63,745 nucleotides of DNA from Nannochloropsis salina CCMP1776. Taxonomy: Eukaryota > Sar > Eustigmatophyceae > Eustigmatales > Monodopsidaceae. The notes under the pieces are model-generated. The model was not told the DNA's origin. It did no database searches and saw only the letters and a list, made by a program, of their open reading frames with translations. Below, piece after piece: positions 1 to 9,289 of this stretch (its first letter is position 1; every line of letters starts with the position of its first letter). The stretch is from contig SDOX01000127.1 of assembly GCA_004565275.1 (NCBI GenBank), positions 44,491-108,235 on the forward strand, given 5' to 3'. Made by a program: the position numbers and the translations under genes.

Positions 1-162
1 GGGGGAGGGGGGGCAGCATATGGCAGTAAATAATAAAAGGTAAGCCGAGGCCGGGAAACGCTGAAAGAAAACAGGAGAAGATGTGTACATGGGAAATGGG
101 GGAGAGGGGGAGAGAGGGAGGGAGGGAGGGAGGGAGAGAGGGAGGCAGGGAGGGCGGGAGAC
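1..162 (-). other. SEC13 intron 1 (partial)
   Basis: This is intronic sequence after the donor at 162/161, read on the minus strand. It holds a GGGA tract on the plus strand at about 101-160, so the transcript is CCCU-rich here. No exon is visible before the left edge. Confidence 0.6.
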
Positions 163-633
163 CTTGATGGTCCGGTCGCTGGAGCAGGTGGCAAGTTTCT
201 TCCCGTAGTAATCCAACTGAGCGTCGTGGATCATGTCTTCGTGCTGCGTCTCCATAGACATATCCCCCCCGGGACCGGCAGTGACTTGAGTCGGGAGGGC
301 AGAGCTTCCCGCCGCGGGCGGTATTTGGCTATATTGCGGCTCTTGAACTTGAGGGACCGGCTGCGGTTGATAGCTGGGCTGGGCGGGAATTTGAGCGGGT
401 GAAAATTGCTGCGGCTGCGCTTGAGGAGGGTAAGCTTGCTGGGGAGGGTAGCCGGTAGCTTGTTGTGGTTGTTGCATGTAGCCCCCGTAAGCCTGAGAGG
501 GCGCCTGAGGAGGGTACTGCTGCTGCTGTGGATGCGCATAGCCGCCCGCGCCGTACGGTTGTTGTTGCTGTTGCTGTTGCGGGGGCTGGCCATAGAACAT
601 TTGCTGCTGCTGATGCTGGCCGTAGGGGTTCAT
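163..633 (-). CDS. SEC13: SEC13, COPII/nuclear pore WD40 protein, first exon (gene runs off left edge)
   Basis: SEC13 is the WD40 propeller that pairs with SEC31 in the COPII coat and also sits in the nuclear pore Nup84/Y complex. The exon starts at an ATG at 633 and ends at a likely GT donor just after 163, in an AAG codon. The last 35 or so residues carry the family signature: [20 protein letters not shown] followed by SSDRTIK, which is blade 1. Ahead of this is an extension of about 115 residues rich in Gln, Pro, Tyr and Gly. Canonical SEC13 has only about 10 residues there, so the extension is unusual and probably disordered. The remaining blades lie beyond position 1. The gene faces the next one across about 550 bases. 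The identity is secure from the signature; the function of the extension is unknown. Confidence 0.88.
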
Positions 634-1183
634 AATGGAAACAGTGGGTGGGGTTTGTGGTGCCTGTAAAGAATGCAGAGGGGGAGGGGAGGGAGGGGAG
701 CGAGGTCAGTGAAATGGACACGAAGGGCACCAGAAAACTTCTTTCGCCTCCGCTTCATTACAGCCCTGCCTCTATTCCGGTTGGCGCCGGGTGCGGGGCT
801 TGTACATGCAAGAAATCGCTCACTTCGGAGGGTGTTGGCACGTCGCGAACTTCGAGTGTAGAGTTAGCGGGGAAGTGTAACCGACTAGGCAGAGATGCCT
901 GATAGTTGGTAATACATGCACCCCGCGGTCCTTTACACCTTCCCCTGTCTGCCCGTGCCCAGGGGGCGTGGATTTCATGGGCATGGTCGCAAGGTGGCGA
1001 GGTTTGTAGGTTAAAGGCCTTGATCTTCGCCCGCGGGAGGGTTCATTTGGAAAAATCAACGGGACGAGAAGATGGTGATGGAGAGCGTTCTTGCTCCCAC
1101 CGCCATTATTCTCGTTTCCCACGCACGGTGCAGGACCTTACAACTCACGACGGCACTCTTCCACAGACAGTATTGCCAGGGGC
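634..1183. promoter_or_regulatory. Divergent intergenic region between SEC13 and the next gene
   Basis: About 550 bases separate the SEC13 ATG (633, minus) from the ATG at 1184 (plus). No supported exon or RNA gene is seen. It presumably holds both promoters and 5' UTRs. This is inferred from layout only; I recognise no specific promoter element. Confidence 0.5.
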
Positions 1184-4035
1184 ATGTCGTTGTTGACGAA
1201 ACTTCTGCGAGCGGGCGCTTTTTCGGTTTCTGTTCTCGCGTACTCTTATTTAGAGCTGATCGATCTCTCCGGACTTGCACCGGGAAACGGGATAGAGAGC
1301 GGGCATGGGACTGAAAATGGAAAAGGAGGGGACTTCTTGACGGCCAGAATGGGAGCCGCAGGGATAACGTTGCCACCAGCCAGTGTCATGAGGTGGGTAC
1401 GTGGGAGCAGTGTGAGTGGACCGTTTCTGTTCCAAGTGATTTGATACTTGCGTGCTTCCTTGCTCGGTCTCATTGGTGTTTCCCTCGGCCTCGCTCCAGC
1501 GTGTATTTGACATATCTTCCGATCTTCGTCGTCCCGCTGCTCTTTCTTGGACTCTGTGTCGGTGGGACTTTCCAGGGCATGAACGCGGGTGGGTGGAGGA
1601 GGGCGGGAGGGGGAGCGGGAAGGAAAAAGAAAGGGGGGGAGACTACCACATCCCACATACCTAGGCATTTCCAAAGCCCTATGCTAACATCCTTTGTTGT
1701 CCCTACCAGTCTTGCATCACACCCTTCTCGTCCTGGCCGCAGTGCGTCCCTCTCCTTCCCTACCCCTCTTCCTCCTCTTCCTCGCCTCCGCGGCGTGCTA
1801 CTGGGCGAGCGGAGGGGTGGCCTCCGAGCAGGTAAAGCCTTCTAGAATCTCGGTGCAGGCATGCTGAGGGGACGTGCAGGACGTGCATGATCAGGGGTCA
1901 TGCTGGGGCCTAAGCTGGCCACCACCTTCCCCTCCTCCCTCCTTACTGACTTGCCCTCACCCCCTCATTTCTCCCTGCGTGCTCCCCGATCCGATCCTTT
2001 ACCAAGAGCGACAAGGTGGCATTCCGTCCCTATGAATCTGAGATTCGTCAGCTCCTCCTCCGGCACGACCCCGCCCAGCTCCATCGGGTCGACTCCCTCT
2101 TGGAGGGGTATCAGTGGCGGGGGGGAGGGAAGCGACTGCTGCAGGTAACCTTCCCCCCTCCTTCCTTCCTCCTTCCCTCCCTCCTTCCCCCCCTTCCCAT
2201 CTCTCTGCGCCCCTTCCTACCTGTATTTTCCCCCGTCCGCGTTGGCCTCCATAGCAATGCTCTCTTCGTTGTTTAGTTCTGTCCCTGTCAGGGCCGGTGT
2301 GGACCGCGGTGCCTCTCTCCGACCAAGGGTTTCCCTCCCTTCCTCCCTCCCTCCCTCCCTCCCTCCCTCCCTCCCTCCCTCTTTTCCTCATTCTTCCTTC
2401 CTCGCTGGCAGGAGCTCCGTGATCGCTACACTACCAAGACTCTCGACACCAAGACAAGCGAAGAATACCGCCCTCCTTCGCGCCCGCCCTCCCCCTCCTC
2501 CCTCCCTTCCTCCTCCTCTGCCTCCTTTTCGTCGTTGCCCGACGCCTCCACCTATACCTCCGACCCAAAGCCTTCCTCCCTCCCTCCCTCCTTCCCTTCC
2601 CCGGAAATCCATGCCCCCCATGTGCCAAGATGGACTTTGGAGACTCGGTAAGGAGGGAGGGAGGGAGGGAGGGAGGGAGGGAGGAAAGAAGAGCGAAAGG
2701 AAAAAGTCTGACATGATTGCGCGCCGGTCCTTTTCTTTCTCGAGCCGTTCCAAGCCAAGGATCATGGACGAAGCGAAAGGATCGGAACGGGCGAGGAACC
2801 AAACTCAGGGGCAGGCACTCCATGCTGACGCTCAACTTCTTCCCTCTCCCTACTCGCCAACCATGCACCTAACCACTCTCCCTCCCTCCCTCCCTCCCTC
2901 CCTCCCTCCCTGCCTGCCTTTCCCTGCCACCTTCTCTGCAGGATGGGAGGGGATCGGATCGAGCAGGGAGCGTCGAGGGCGGACCTTTTCCATCACCGTC
3001 ATCACCGGCACCCCGCGCTCGCCCAGGAGCCAATGTCCTTCTCACCACCCCTTGCCCCCCAATCCCACGGACCGCAATGGCAGCGCTACATGCATGAGGA
3101 GAGGGTGGTGGTGGGCAAGGGTGGAGTCTATGGTAGGGAGGGAGGGAGGGAGAGAGGGAGGGGGTCCGGGGGCTCGGCAGGGGACGTCAAGACACTTCCT
3201 ATCTTTTGATTTCTTCCTGACTTCTTACCTTTTGTCCTCGCCAACTTTTTCCTTCCTCCCCTTCTTTATGGCGAAGGCGACAGTTTCGACGCGAGGATGG
3301 AGAGTTTCGAGGAGCGAAGCAGGGGAAATGGAGGGCACGGAGGCGGGGAAGGAGGGAGAGAGGAAGGGAGGGAGGGAGGGAGGGAGGGAGGGAGGAGCTT
3401 GAGTACCTCGGTCATGCACGCCTCTCAGGCCTACCGCGTAAGTCTCTCCCTTCGGCCTCCCTCGACTTCCTTGAGAGCGATCGTGTGCCTATCAGCAGGC
3501 CCTTCTCCCTCCTTCCCTCTCCCCTCTTTCTTCTTTTTTCTTTTCTCTCCGAGTGCTCAGGTCCCTTCGTCTCCGGTAACCCACTATGTCCCCTCCCTAT
3601 ACACATCTCGCATCCTTTCCCACCCTTTATGTCCCCTCCCTATACACATCTCGCATCCTTTCCCACCCTTTCTATCCCCTCCCTATACACATCTCGCATC
3701 CTTTCCCACCCTTTATGTCCCCTCCCTATACACACCTCGCATCCTTTCCCACCCTTTATGTCCCCTCCCTATACACACCTCGCATCCTTTCCCACCCTTT
3801 CTATCCCCTCCCTATACACACCTCGCATCCTTTCCTACACTTTCTGTCCCCTTCCTATACCCACCTCATCCTGTACCAGACACGGCCTCACTCTTCCTCT
3901 CCCTCGCCCTAACGGCCATCTCCCTCCTTCTCTCCCTCCCTCCCCCCTCCCTACCAGCAAAGTATCATCGACCGACAAGAGCAGCGACGGCGGGAGGTGT
4001 TCGAGCCACGGCATCCCCATTCGCTGTACAGATAA
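1184..4035 (+). CDS. Membrane-anchored hypothetical protein
   Basis: Exon model: 1184 to about 1400 (3' border unsure), 1710-1831, 2007-2144, 2412-2647, 2942-3132, 3277-3437 and 3958-4035. From exon 2 on, every phase fits and the reading ends at TAA 4033. Exon 1 begins MSLLTKLLRAGAFSVSVLAY and exon 2 is strongly hydrophobic (LLVLAAV then LFLLFLASAACYW), so one or two membrane spans are likely. Exon 3 carries a short helical module (FRPYESEIRQLLLRHDP, LLEGY, LRDRY). It resembles the HNP-type motif that I recall scattered through many protist proteins. The rest is Ser/Pro-rich, then His-rich and Arg/Glu-rich. Exon 1 must end in phase 1, and I could not choose between several weak donors. Introns here are full of CCCT/GGGA tracts and one holds a minisatellite. 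I do not recognise the family. Confidence 0.6.
2331..2382. repeat. CCCT simple repeat in an intron
   Basis: A pure (CCCT)n tract of about 50 bases lies just before the acceptor of the exon at 2412. It probably serves as an oversized polypyrimidine tract. Confidence 0.8.
3590..3875. repeat. 43-bp minisatellite, about 6.5 copies
   Basis: Units start at 3590, 3633, 3676, 3719, 3762 and 3805, with a degenerate one from 3848. The core reads CCCCTCCCTATACACAT, then CTCGCATCCTTTCCCACCC, then a short variable end (TTATGT or TTCTAT). Copies differ mainly at that end and at an ACACAT/ACACAC site, suggesting recent, patterned expansion. The array sits in the last intron of the gene at 1184-4035. The period is not a multiple of three, so the long reading frames across it are artefacts. 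Confidence 0.93.
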
Positions 4036-4343
4036 CCGAAGGGGCTGCGGAAAGCAAGATTAGGTGGGCTTCCGTGAGAATTCGGTAGCGTCTCACGAGC
4101 CGCACGAGGTGGTGGAGGGATGAGTACCGGCGGGGATTGAGGCGGTCAAAGACTAGGCAGGATGGGAGGGAGGGAGGGAGGGAGGGAGGGAAGGAGGGAG
4201 GTACCTGGCGGTGGACAGCTTGGGGGGTGAGAGGGAGTGCACGGAAGCCAGGGACTCTCTCCAGGAGGGTGGGATGAAGGAGCGGGGGAAGAGAAGGCGT
4301 CAAGCACGTTGTTGACGCGTGTGTCACCAAGGCTTTTGTGCAT
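3965..4343 (-). CDS. Candidate small gene antisense to the 3' end of the preceding gene
   Basis: Two exons fit: 4205-4343 (ATG at 4343, MHKSLGDTRVNNVLDAF, then Pro/Ser-rich) and 3965-4152 (VFDRLNPRRYSSLHHLVRL and onward, basic and Leu-rich). The donor CAG|GTACC and acceptor CCTAG agree in phase and give 108 residues. The composition of exon 2 looks protein-like. However, it overlaps the last coding exon of the gene on the other strand (3958-4035), no family is recognised, and one frame is open through the intron. It could be a chance antisense frame. Confidence 0.3.
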
Positions 4344-4744
4344 ATGAGGGCACGCTTAAGATGAGGCTACGGCAGGCAGAGGACCGGCCCCAGGAAGAAG
4401 GAGGGGTGGAGGGAGGGGTAGCTGCTGCAAAGCCTTCCCCGCCAGATGAAGGAGGCTGGGAAGAGATGGACCGGAGGGAGGGGAGACGAGGGAGCTGTGC
4501 CGTTGTGAGGTGTCTAGAGCGTTCTGCGTCAAGTCAGCGCAGCCACGCGCCTATTGTCCCCTACCATGCGCATTGCTTATGACCGTCGTCAACAATCTTG
4601 TCATGAGCCTGTTTGTGGCACCTGCAGCTTGCTGTATGTGGCTGTGCCTGCCGGTCATTGAGGGCAACTCGACGGAGAACAGGCACTTGCTGTGCGCAGA
4701 GCTACCGCGCATCTTCCTTTGCGGCCAAACAAGCCGCCACAAGA

Positions 4745-4915
4745 CGTAAAGTAAACACAGCCGACGGTTCCGCTCACACTCAACTCGTATTGCTGATGAA
4801 ACTTCCTTCCATCTTTTCCTTCTTTTCATTCGTTTCTTCCTCGCATCATTACACATGCCAACAACTCTTTCTTCTTTGTTGCCTTTCTCATCGTTATCTT
4901 GTATTACGGCCCCCA
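4745..4915 (+). repeat. 3' flank shared with the second acidic-gene locus
   Basis: This stretch aligns with 8490-8660 in the same orientation. Shared landmarks in order are GTAAAG, a GACGGTTCCG block, CTTTTCATTCG, TCGCATTA and ATGCCAACAA. It lies downstream of the acidic gene (5026-5889) and so marks the 3' edge of the duplicated unit. Confidence 0.75.
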
Positions 4916-5025
4916 CAAAGGGGGAAGGGAAAGCGACAAGAACGGTGCAATTACATACATGAAAACAAGGCAGAAGGAGAAAGGAGGTGCTTCCCCGTCC
5001 TCTCCTCCCTCTCGCCCTTGACCCC

Positions 5026-5889
5026 TCATTCACATCTCCCCTCCTCCATCCTCGCCTCCAGGAATGGCTCCTCTTCTTCCTCCACCACCCCTCCCCGTCC
5101 CCACTTCCTGCCCCCCACCCATCTTCTCACCGCCTCCCTCACACCTCCTACCACAGACACGAGACGGGACCATGCCTGCTTTCCTCCTCGGACGAAGCCA
5201 TGGAAGGCCTCCTCAACCCCACGACGCCAACTGGACAAGAAGGATAGGAAAGATGTCGAGTGCTTTTGTCCTTCTTCCACCTCCTCCTCCTCCTTCTCCT
5301 CCTCCTTTTTCTTCTCCTCCTCCTCCTCCTCCTCCTCCTCTCTAAGACTGCTCGACGAGCTGGTGTAGGACGAGCAGGGGGACGAGGGGGCAGAGGTGCA
5401 CATCGCCTCTTCCTCTTCCTCTTCCTCCTCCTCCTCAGCCTTTTCCTCCTCCTCCTTCTTCTTCATAATTGTAATGGCTTCCTTCACTTCCTCCTCCTCC
5501 TCCTCCTCCTCCTCTTCTGCTGCCGTCGCCATCTCGTCCCCAAGACTGCTCGGCGACGTTGTGTAGGACGAGCAGGGTGAGGCAGGGGTGCACACTGCCT
5601 CTTCCTCCTCCTCGTCCTCCTCTTCCTCCGCGGCAACCCACACCTCTTCCCTCCCCCACCGCCCACCCGCCAGCCGAGCTGAAGCCTCCTTAATCACCTC
5701 TGCGGTGATATCGGAAAAGCCCTTCGTGCAGGGCGACATCAGTCGCTCCTGCATGGCACACCGTGCCAGCTCCACCTCCCCCTCCTTCCGAGAGAGCGTC
5801 GCCCTCCCGACGCTCTCAAAAGTAGCCATCTCGGCCCGCGCAAAGCACACCTGAAATAGTGTCGAGCTCTGAAGCTCGGTGGTGGACAT
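5026..5889 (-). CDS. Acidic, glutamate-rich hypothetical protein (intact copy of a local family)
   Basis: Single-exon frame of 287 residues from the ATG at 5889 to TGA at 5026. The N-terminus (MSTTELQSSTLFQVCFARAE, then MATFESVGRATLSRKEGE and CAMQERLM) is the part repeated in two damaged copies near 9 kb, so it marks the family. The middle holds two Glu runs, each followed by a repeated module: CTPASPCSSYTTSPSSL and CTSAPSSPCSSYTSSSSSL, an internal tandem duplication. The C-terminal third is basic and aromatic (FLSFLSSWRRGVEEAF, ending WVGGRKWGRGG) and could be an amphipathic membrane- or RNA-binding tail. No known family is recognised. The low-complexity codons (GAG/GAA runs) mean the frame could be helped by composition, but the conserved N-terminus supports a real protein. 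Confidence 0.6.
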   Translation of the reverse strand: MSTTELQSSTLFQVCFARAEMATFESVGRATLSRKEGEVELARCAMQERLMSPCTKGFSDITAEVIKEASARLAGGRWGREEVWVAAEEEEDEEEEEAVCTPASPCSSYTTSPSSLGDEMATAAEEEEEEEEEEVKEAITIMKKKEEEEKAEEEEEEEEEEAMCTSAPSSPCSSYTSSSSSLREEEEEEEEEKKKEEEKEEEEVEEGQKHSTSFLSFLSSWRRGVEEAFHGFVRGGKQAWSRLVSVVGGVREAVRRWVGGRKWGRGGVVEEEEEPFLEARMEEGRCE

Positions 5890-6375
5890 TATAATATCTG
5901 TGTTGTGTATGCAAAAGAGATTTTAGAAGAAAGCGAAGGATTTAGTCTTGTTACATTCACACAAAGAGGCGAGTACGTCACCCTTCAACAACTTGCGCTG
6001 CAGGAACAAACAACCACAGACTTTCTACCACACCTAGCTCGGCTTTTTGCTCTGTATCTTCGCATCCAAATGGCTTCATGTCTGCAAAAACAAAGAGCCG
6101 CTGACTATTTCGCCGTTCCGTTGCATATGCATCCTCGTGCCAAGCCAGAACAAAGCACTTTTTCTGGGCGATGCCCAGCGATACCTCAACCCCACAAGAC
6201 ACACAGTCTGTCACAACGTTGGGGCAGGATCTGCGGTCAAAAGCAGTGCGATGGGCTCTACGCAGGATGAATAGACACCAAAGGCGTGCCAACTCTCTGC
6301 TCGCACCGGACGGGGGAGTTTCTCCAAGGCGCGGGGTGCGGTCCGAAGGCTTCCACACGATTTAGCACCTCTTCC
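5890..6375 (-). promoter_or_regulatory. Upstream region of the acidic gene, duplicated at 9290-9710
   Basis: The 5' flank aligns with 9290-9710 over most of its length. Shared blocks include TGTGTTGTGTAT close to the start codon, GTCA(C/T)CCTTCAACAACTTGC, GGAACAA(A/G)CAACCACAGA and, at the far end, CACGATTTAGCACC. A promoter plus 5' UTR duplicated along with the gene is the simplest reading. Confidence 0.65.
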
Positions 6376-8489
6376 CCTCCGCATTGAGCGAGACAGAGCA
6401 CCGGCTCATGCTGCCAGTGGACTCGAGGTCGGCTGTGCAAAGCGCAACCACATCGAAAGAAAACAGACGCTACCACGAGCAGAAAAGAACAAAAACGACC
6501 AGCGCGCCTGACACACGCATCCTGCCACTTCTCGAGATCGCTTTTTTCTCATTTTACTGGAAAGGTTCCGGTGCGTTTTAACCGTTATTTAAACTCTCAC
6601 ACACTCGCTCATCCTTCTGCACGCTGTCCGTCTTCTTTGCCTTGCTATTTCCCCTCTCACGTGCGTTTTGGTAACCTTCCACCACCGTACACATCCGTCG
6701 TTAACGCCAAGCAGGCATGTCGTGCACACCAAAGGCAAAGCCACACGCAGAACACGTCCTTCAGCCCCAGGATCTCGCCCTCGCTCGTCGTCTCGCTCTG
6801 CCGTGTGATCGACCGGGGGGGTACACGCCCGGTGCTGCCTCACAGGCTTTACGAGACATCTGTGGTGGACGGGGTGGCTGAGGAAATGGAGACACACCAT
6901 GTCAGGGGACACGCACACGCGACACCATCCTGCGTCCGGCAACAATACCTTACGCAAGCATTCTCCCTGATGCATCAGGTACGCCGCCTCCGCCTGTGCC
7001 GCCTGGCGGGCTCTCCAACAGCTACACCACCCCCGCCTCGCACTACCCATTCGAGGCCCTGTCAACAACTCACCCCTGCCGACCTCACCGTCACCCCCAC
7101 ACCCTTGATGCATCATGCCCATGCCCATCGCGTACACCCTGCTCCAGGAGAGTCCGCTGTGCACGACGAACTGGGGTAACAGCACGCCCTGCCGGCCCTT
7201 GACTCCTCTGTCTCCCATGTCCCATCCTCCAGCCAACGTCCTGCTCTTCACCCAAGCCATACCGCTTGCCGTCTCCTCTCTAGCACTCTCCAAATACTGG
7301 CAGACTGCTCATCTCTGGATGCCATGCATGCGGATGGTGAAGGACATGACTTCATTGCTTCAACGTCTCGGCTTCACGTCGCCCTCGCCTCAAGTCCCTC
7401 CCCGCACCACCACACCACATGTAAAGCCCCCGTCGTCCCTTCCCCTCACACCTACTCACCTGGCCAGTGCAAGCGTATGTGCTTCAGATGGATTCATGCC
7501 TGCGAAGACGGGCGATGCCTCTACGAAAGTCCCTGCAAAAAAAAACCTGCCAGTCGACCTCAAAGCGCGACGTAACAGCCTGGACGGCCTTCGCAACATC
7601 CTCACGCGTGCGTTCAGCCGCTTCTCTCACACCTCTTTCCACGCGCAATCGACTCTCCCATATGCTCATCATCGCATACAGCAACTACACACTCCACCAA
7701 GCCTGGTGCTCGCCGGCATGGCCGTCACTTGGAACAAAAGCCCAAGCCGAAAACAAAGCGAAGGGCGTGCGTGTCTCTCCGGCGGTTTCATTCCCTTTCT
7801 TTGCATTATGCCTGGACCGTGCGCCCTGCACACGCACATACTCCCCACGTTTCCTGCCGACAGCACGATACACGTCGTGCAGCTTCTTTGTTTTACTGCT
7901 CTATCGTTCATCACCCATTAATCATCCATTCAAGCGCCAAAATGCTGCCTAAGTCTGGCCGAGGGCCCTCGCTAAGTTTTTCTTCCTTCCCACAAGACGT
8001 GCTATTCTTCGCTGCGAGTTTGCCTGTCTTCTGGACGCCCGTACAACTTCCAGCAACACGATTCCCACATCCTACATGCAGGCGACTTGCAACACTCACA
8101 CAACCTAGCATTTCTTGTCCATCGGTAGCATGTATCGATCGTCGGCACCTTAGCCCTCCAGAAGGCGGGAAAAGCGCCCAAGTTGCAGTGACGTGTTCAA
8201 GCCCCCGGAGGGGGGAGGTTAGATGCCTGCCCTGCATGGGCCTAATCCCCGCCTCTGTTTTCATGTCTTGTCTGCCTGTGGGATAGCTTTGCATGCATGC
8301 AGTGGTGTATCATATGAAAATAAGCACTCTCACGCGACACTGTGTAAACGCGGCTTGTGTCGTACCGCTCATGTCTGCATAATAGGAGAGAGCATGCTTT
8401 AAAATCCTCGTCATCGAGAGCAATAGGACTGATAAAAGGCGCTCACTCTGCGCGGTTCTATGCATCTTCCCCCCGGAACCCACCATAAC
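6376..8489. other. Two kilobases without a convincing gene
   Basis: Several frames over 180 residues exist on both strands, but none shows domains or a consistent exon chain. The best coding hint is on the minus strand at 7484-7684. There a charged helix-like stretch (LRVERGVREAAERTREDVAK) is followed, across a run of nine T on that strand and in another frame, by a stretch ending in a good donor (CCAG|GTGAGT). It could be a fragment of a gene, or a broken one. No RNA gene or transposon signature was found. Confidence 0.35.
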
Positions 8490-8660
8490 ATGTAAAGTTA
8501 TGCAGCTGACGGTTCCGTTGACAGTATACTTTCAACGCAAGGAACTTGCAATAATCTGTTTGTTCTTTTCATTCGCTTTTTCTTCGCATTATTCTGTATG
8601 CCAACAATTATTTCTCTCATGCTGCCTTTAATTTAATACTAATCGGCCGGTCCTCAACGA
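8490..8660 (+). repeat. Second copy of the acidic-gene 3' flank
   Basis: Diverged copy of 4745-4915, same orientation. It is followed directly by the inverted gene fragment at 8690-8998, so the second locus keeps the original 3' flank but has a rearranged gene body. Confidence 0.7.
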
Positions 8661-8689
8661 AGTCGTGATAAAGAAAGAAGCAAAACGGC

Positions 8690-8998
8690 TAATGAGGGCG
8701 TATTTCTTTTAGATTAAGATGTTCGGTTGTTAGTTTCTTCAGCGCAATTCGTTGAAGGGTGACGTACTCGCTTCTTTGTCTACATTTGACAAGACTGAGC
8801 CCTTCACTTTTTCTTCCATATCCCTCGATACACAATGCAAAATTCGAAAATGTCAACCGAGCTGCAGACCTCAAAGCTGCTCAAGTAATACATCGCGCGG
8901 GCCGAGATGACACCTTTGAAAGCGTCGGGAGGGCGACGATTTCGAGGAAGGAGGGGAGATGGAGGTGGCACGGTGGGCCATGAAAGAAGGACCACGTT
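8690..8998 (+). pseudogene. Inverted, truncated copy of the acidic gene (copy C)
   Basis: From 8690 to 8849 this is the reverse complement of the acidic-gene 5' flank. An ATG at 8850 then opens the family N-terminus (MSTELQTSKLLK), but a stop follows after 12 codons. The next family residues (ARAEMT) resume beyond the stop and the frame drifts into Arg/Gly-rich sequence. Orientation is opposite to the intact gene and to its neighbour copy at 9000-9289. Similarity to the intact copy ends near 8998, where the palindromic junction begins. Confidence 0.7.
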
Positions 8999-8999
8999 G

Positions 9000-9289
9000 G
9001 TCGTCAGAAGAATATTTCAAGGTAAAGTCGAAATCAATGAAGGATGCTGCGGCTGGCTAGCCGCAAGCGCTGCTCCCAAAGCTGCAGCCTCCTTCATTGA
9101 TTTCGACTTCAGGATGAAAATTCCCTCTGACGACCAATATAGTCGCTCCTGCATGGCACACGGTGTCTGCTCCATCTCTTCCTCTCTCCTCGAGAGCGTC
9201 GCCCTCGCCACGCACTCAAAGGCAGCCATCTCGGCCCGATTAAAGCATAGCTGAAATACTATTGAGCTTTGTAGCTCAGTGGTAGAAAT
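9000..9289 (-). pseudogene. Truncated copy of the acidic gene (copy B)
   Basis: The minus strand encodes the family N-terminus (STTELQSSIVFQLCFNRAEM, then AAFECVARATLSRREEEMEQ and CAMQERL). The start codon position reads ATT instead of ATG, so the original start is lost. An internal ATG at 9229 could still open about 70 residues. The Glu-rich middle and basic tail are absent. The coding part stops at the palindromic junction with copy C. It is probably a relic. Confidence 0.72.
9003..9133. repeat. Imperfect palindrome joining copies B and C
   Basis: The left arm begins GTCGTCAGA, runs through AAGTCGAAATCAATGAAGG and reaches CTAG at the centre near 9058. The right arm is its imperfect reverse complement, ending CTCTGACGAC at about 9133. 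Arms of about 60-70 bases with a short spacer could form a strong hairpin in RNA or a cruciform in DNA. Confidence 0.75.

Noticed and set aside
2242-3402. 386-residue plus-strand open frame
   Set aside because: It runs across introns and CCCT/GGGA repeats in another frame from the exons of the gene at 1184-4035. Poly Pro-Ser-Leu and Glu-Gly-Arg repeats reveal simple-repeat translation.
3590-3875. CRISPR-like regular repeats
   Set aside because: Units are directly adjacent with no unique spacers, in an intron of a eukaryotic gene; it is a minisatellite.
5260-5580. Leu-rich plus-strand frame that looks like membrane spans
   Set aside because: It is the antisense of the Glu runs of the acidic gene (GAG/CTC complement) and not a real membrane protein.
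8170-8215. Possible tRNA T-arm (GTTCAAGCC)
   Set aside because: No complementary stem, anticodon arm or acceptor stem could be folded around it.
6571-8294. Several 120-268-residue frames on both strands
   Set aside because: None has domains, start context or consistent splice partners. Composition resembles non-coding GC-rich DNA.
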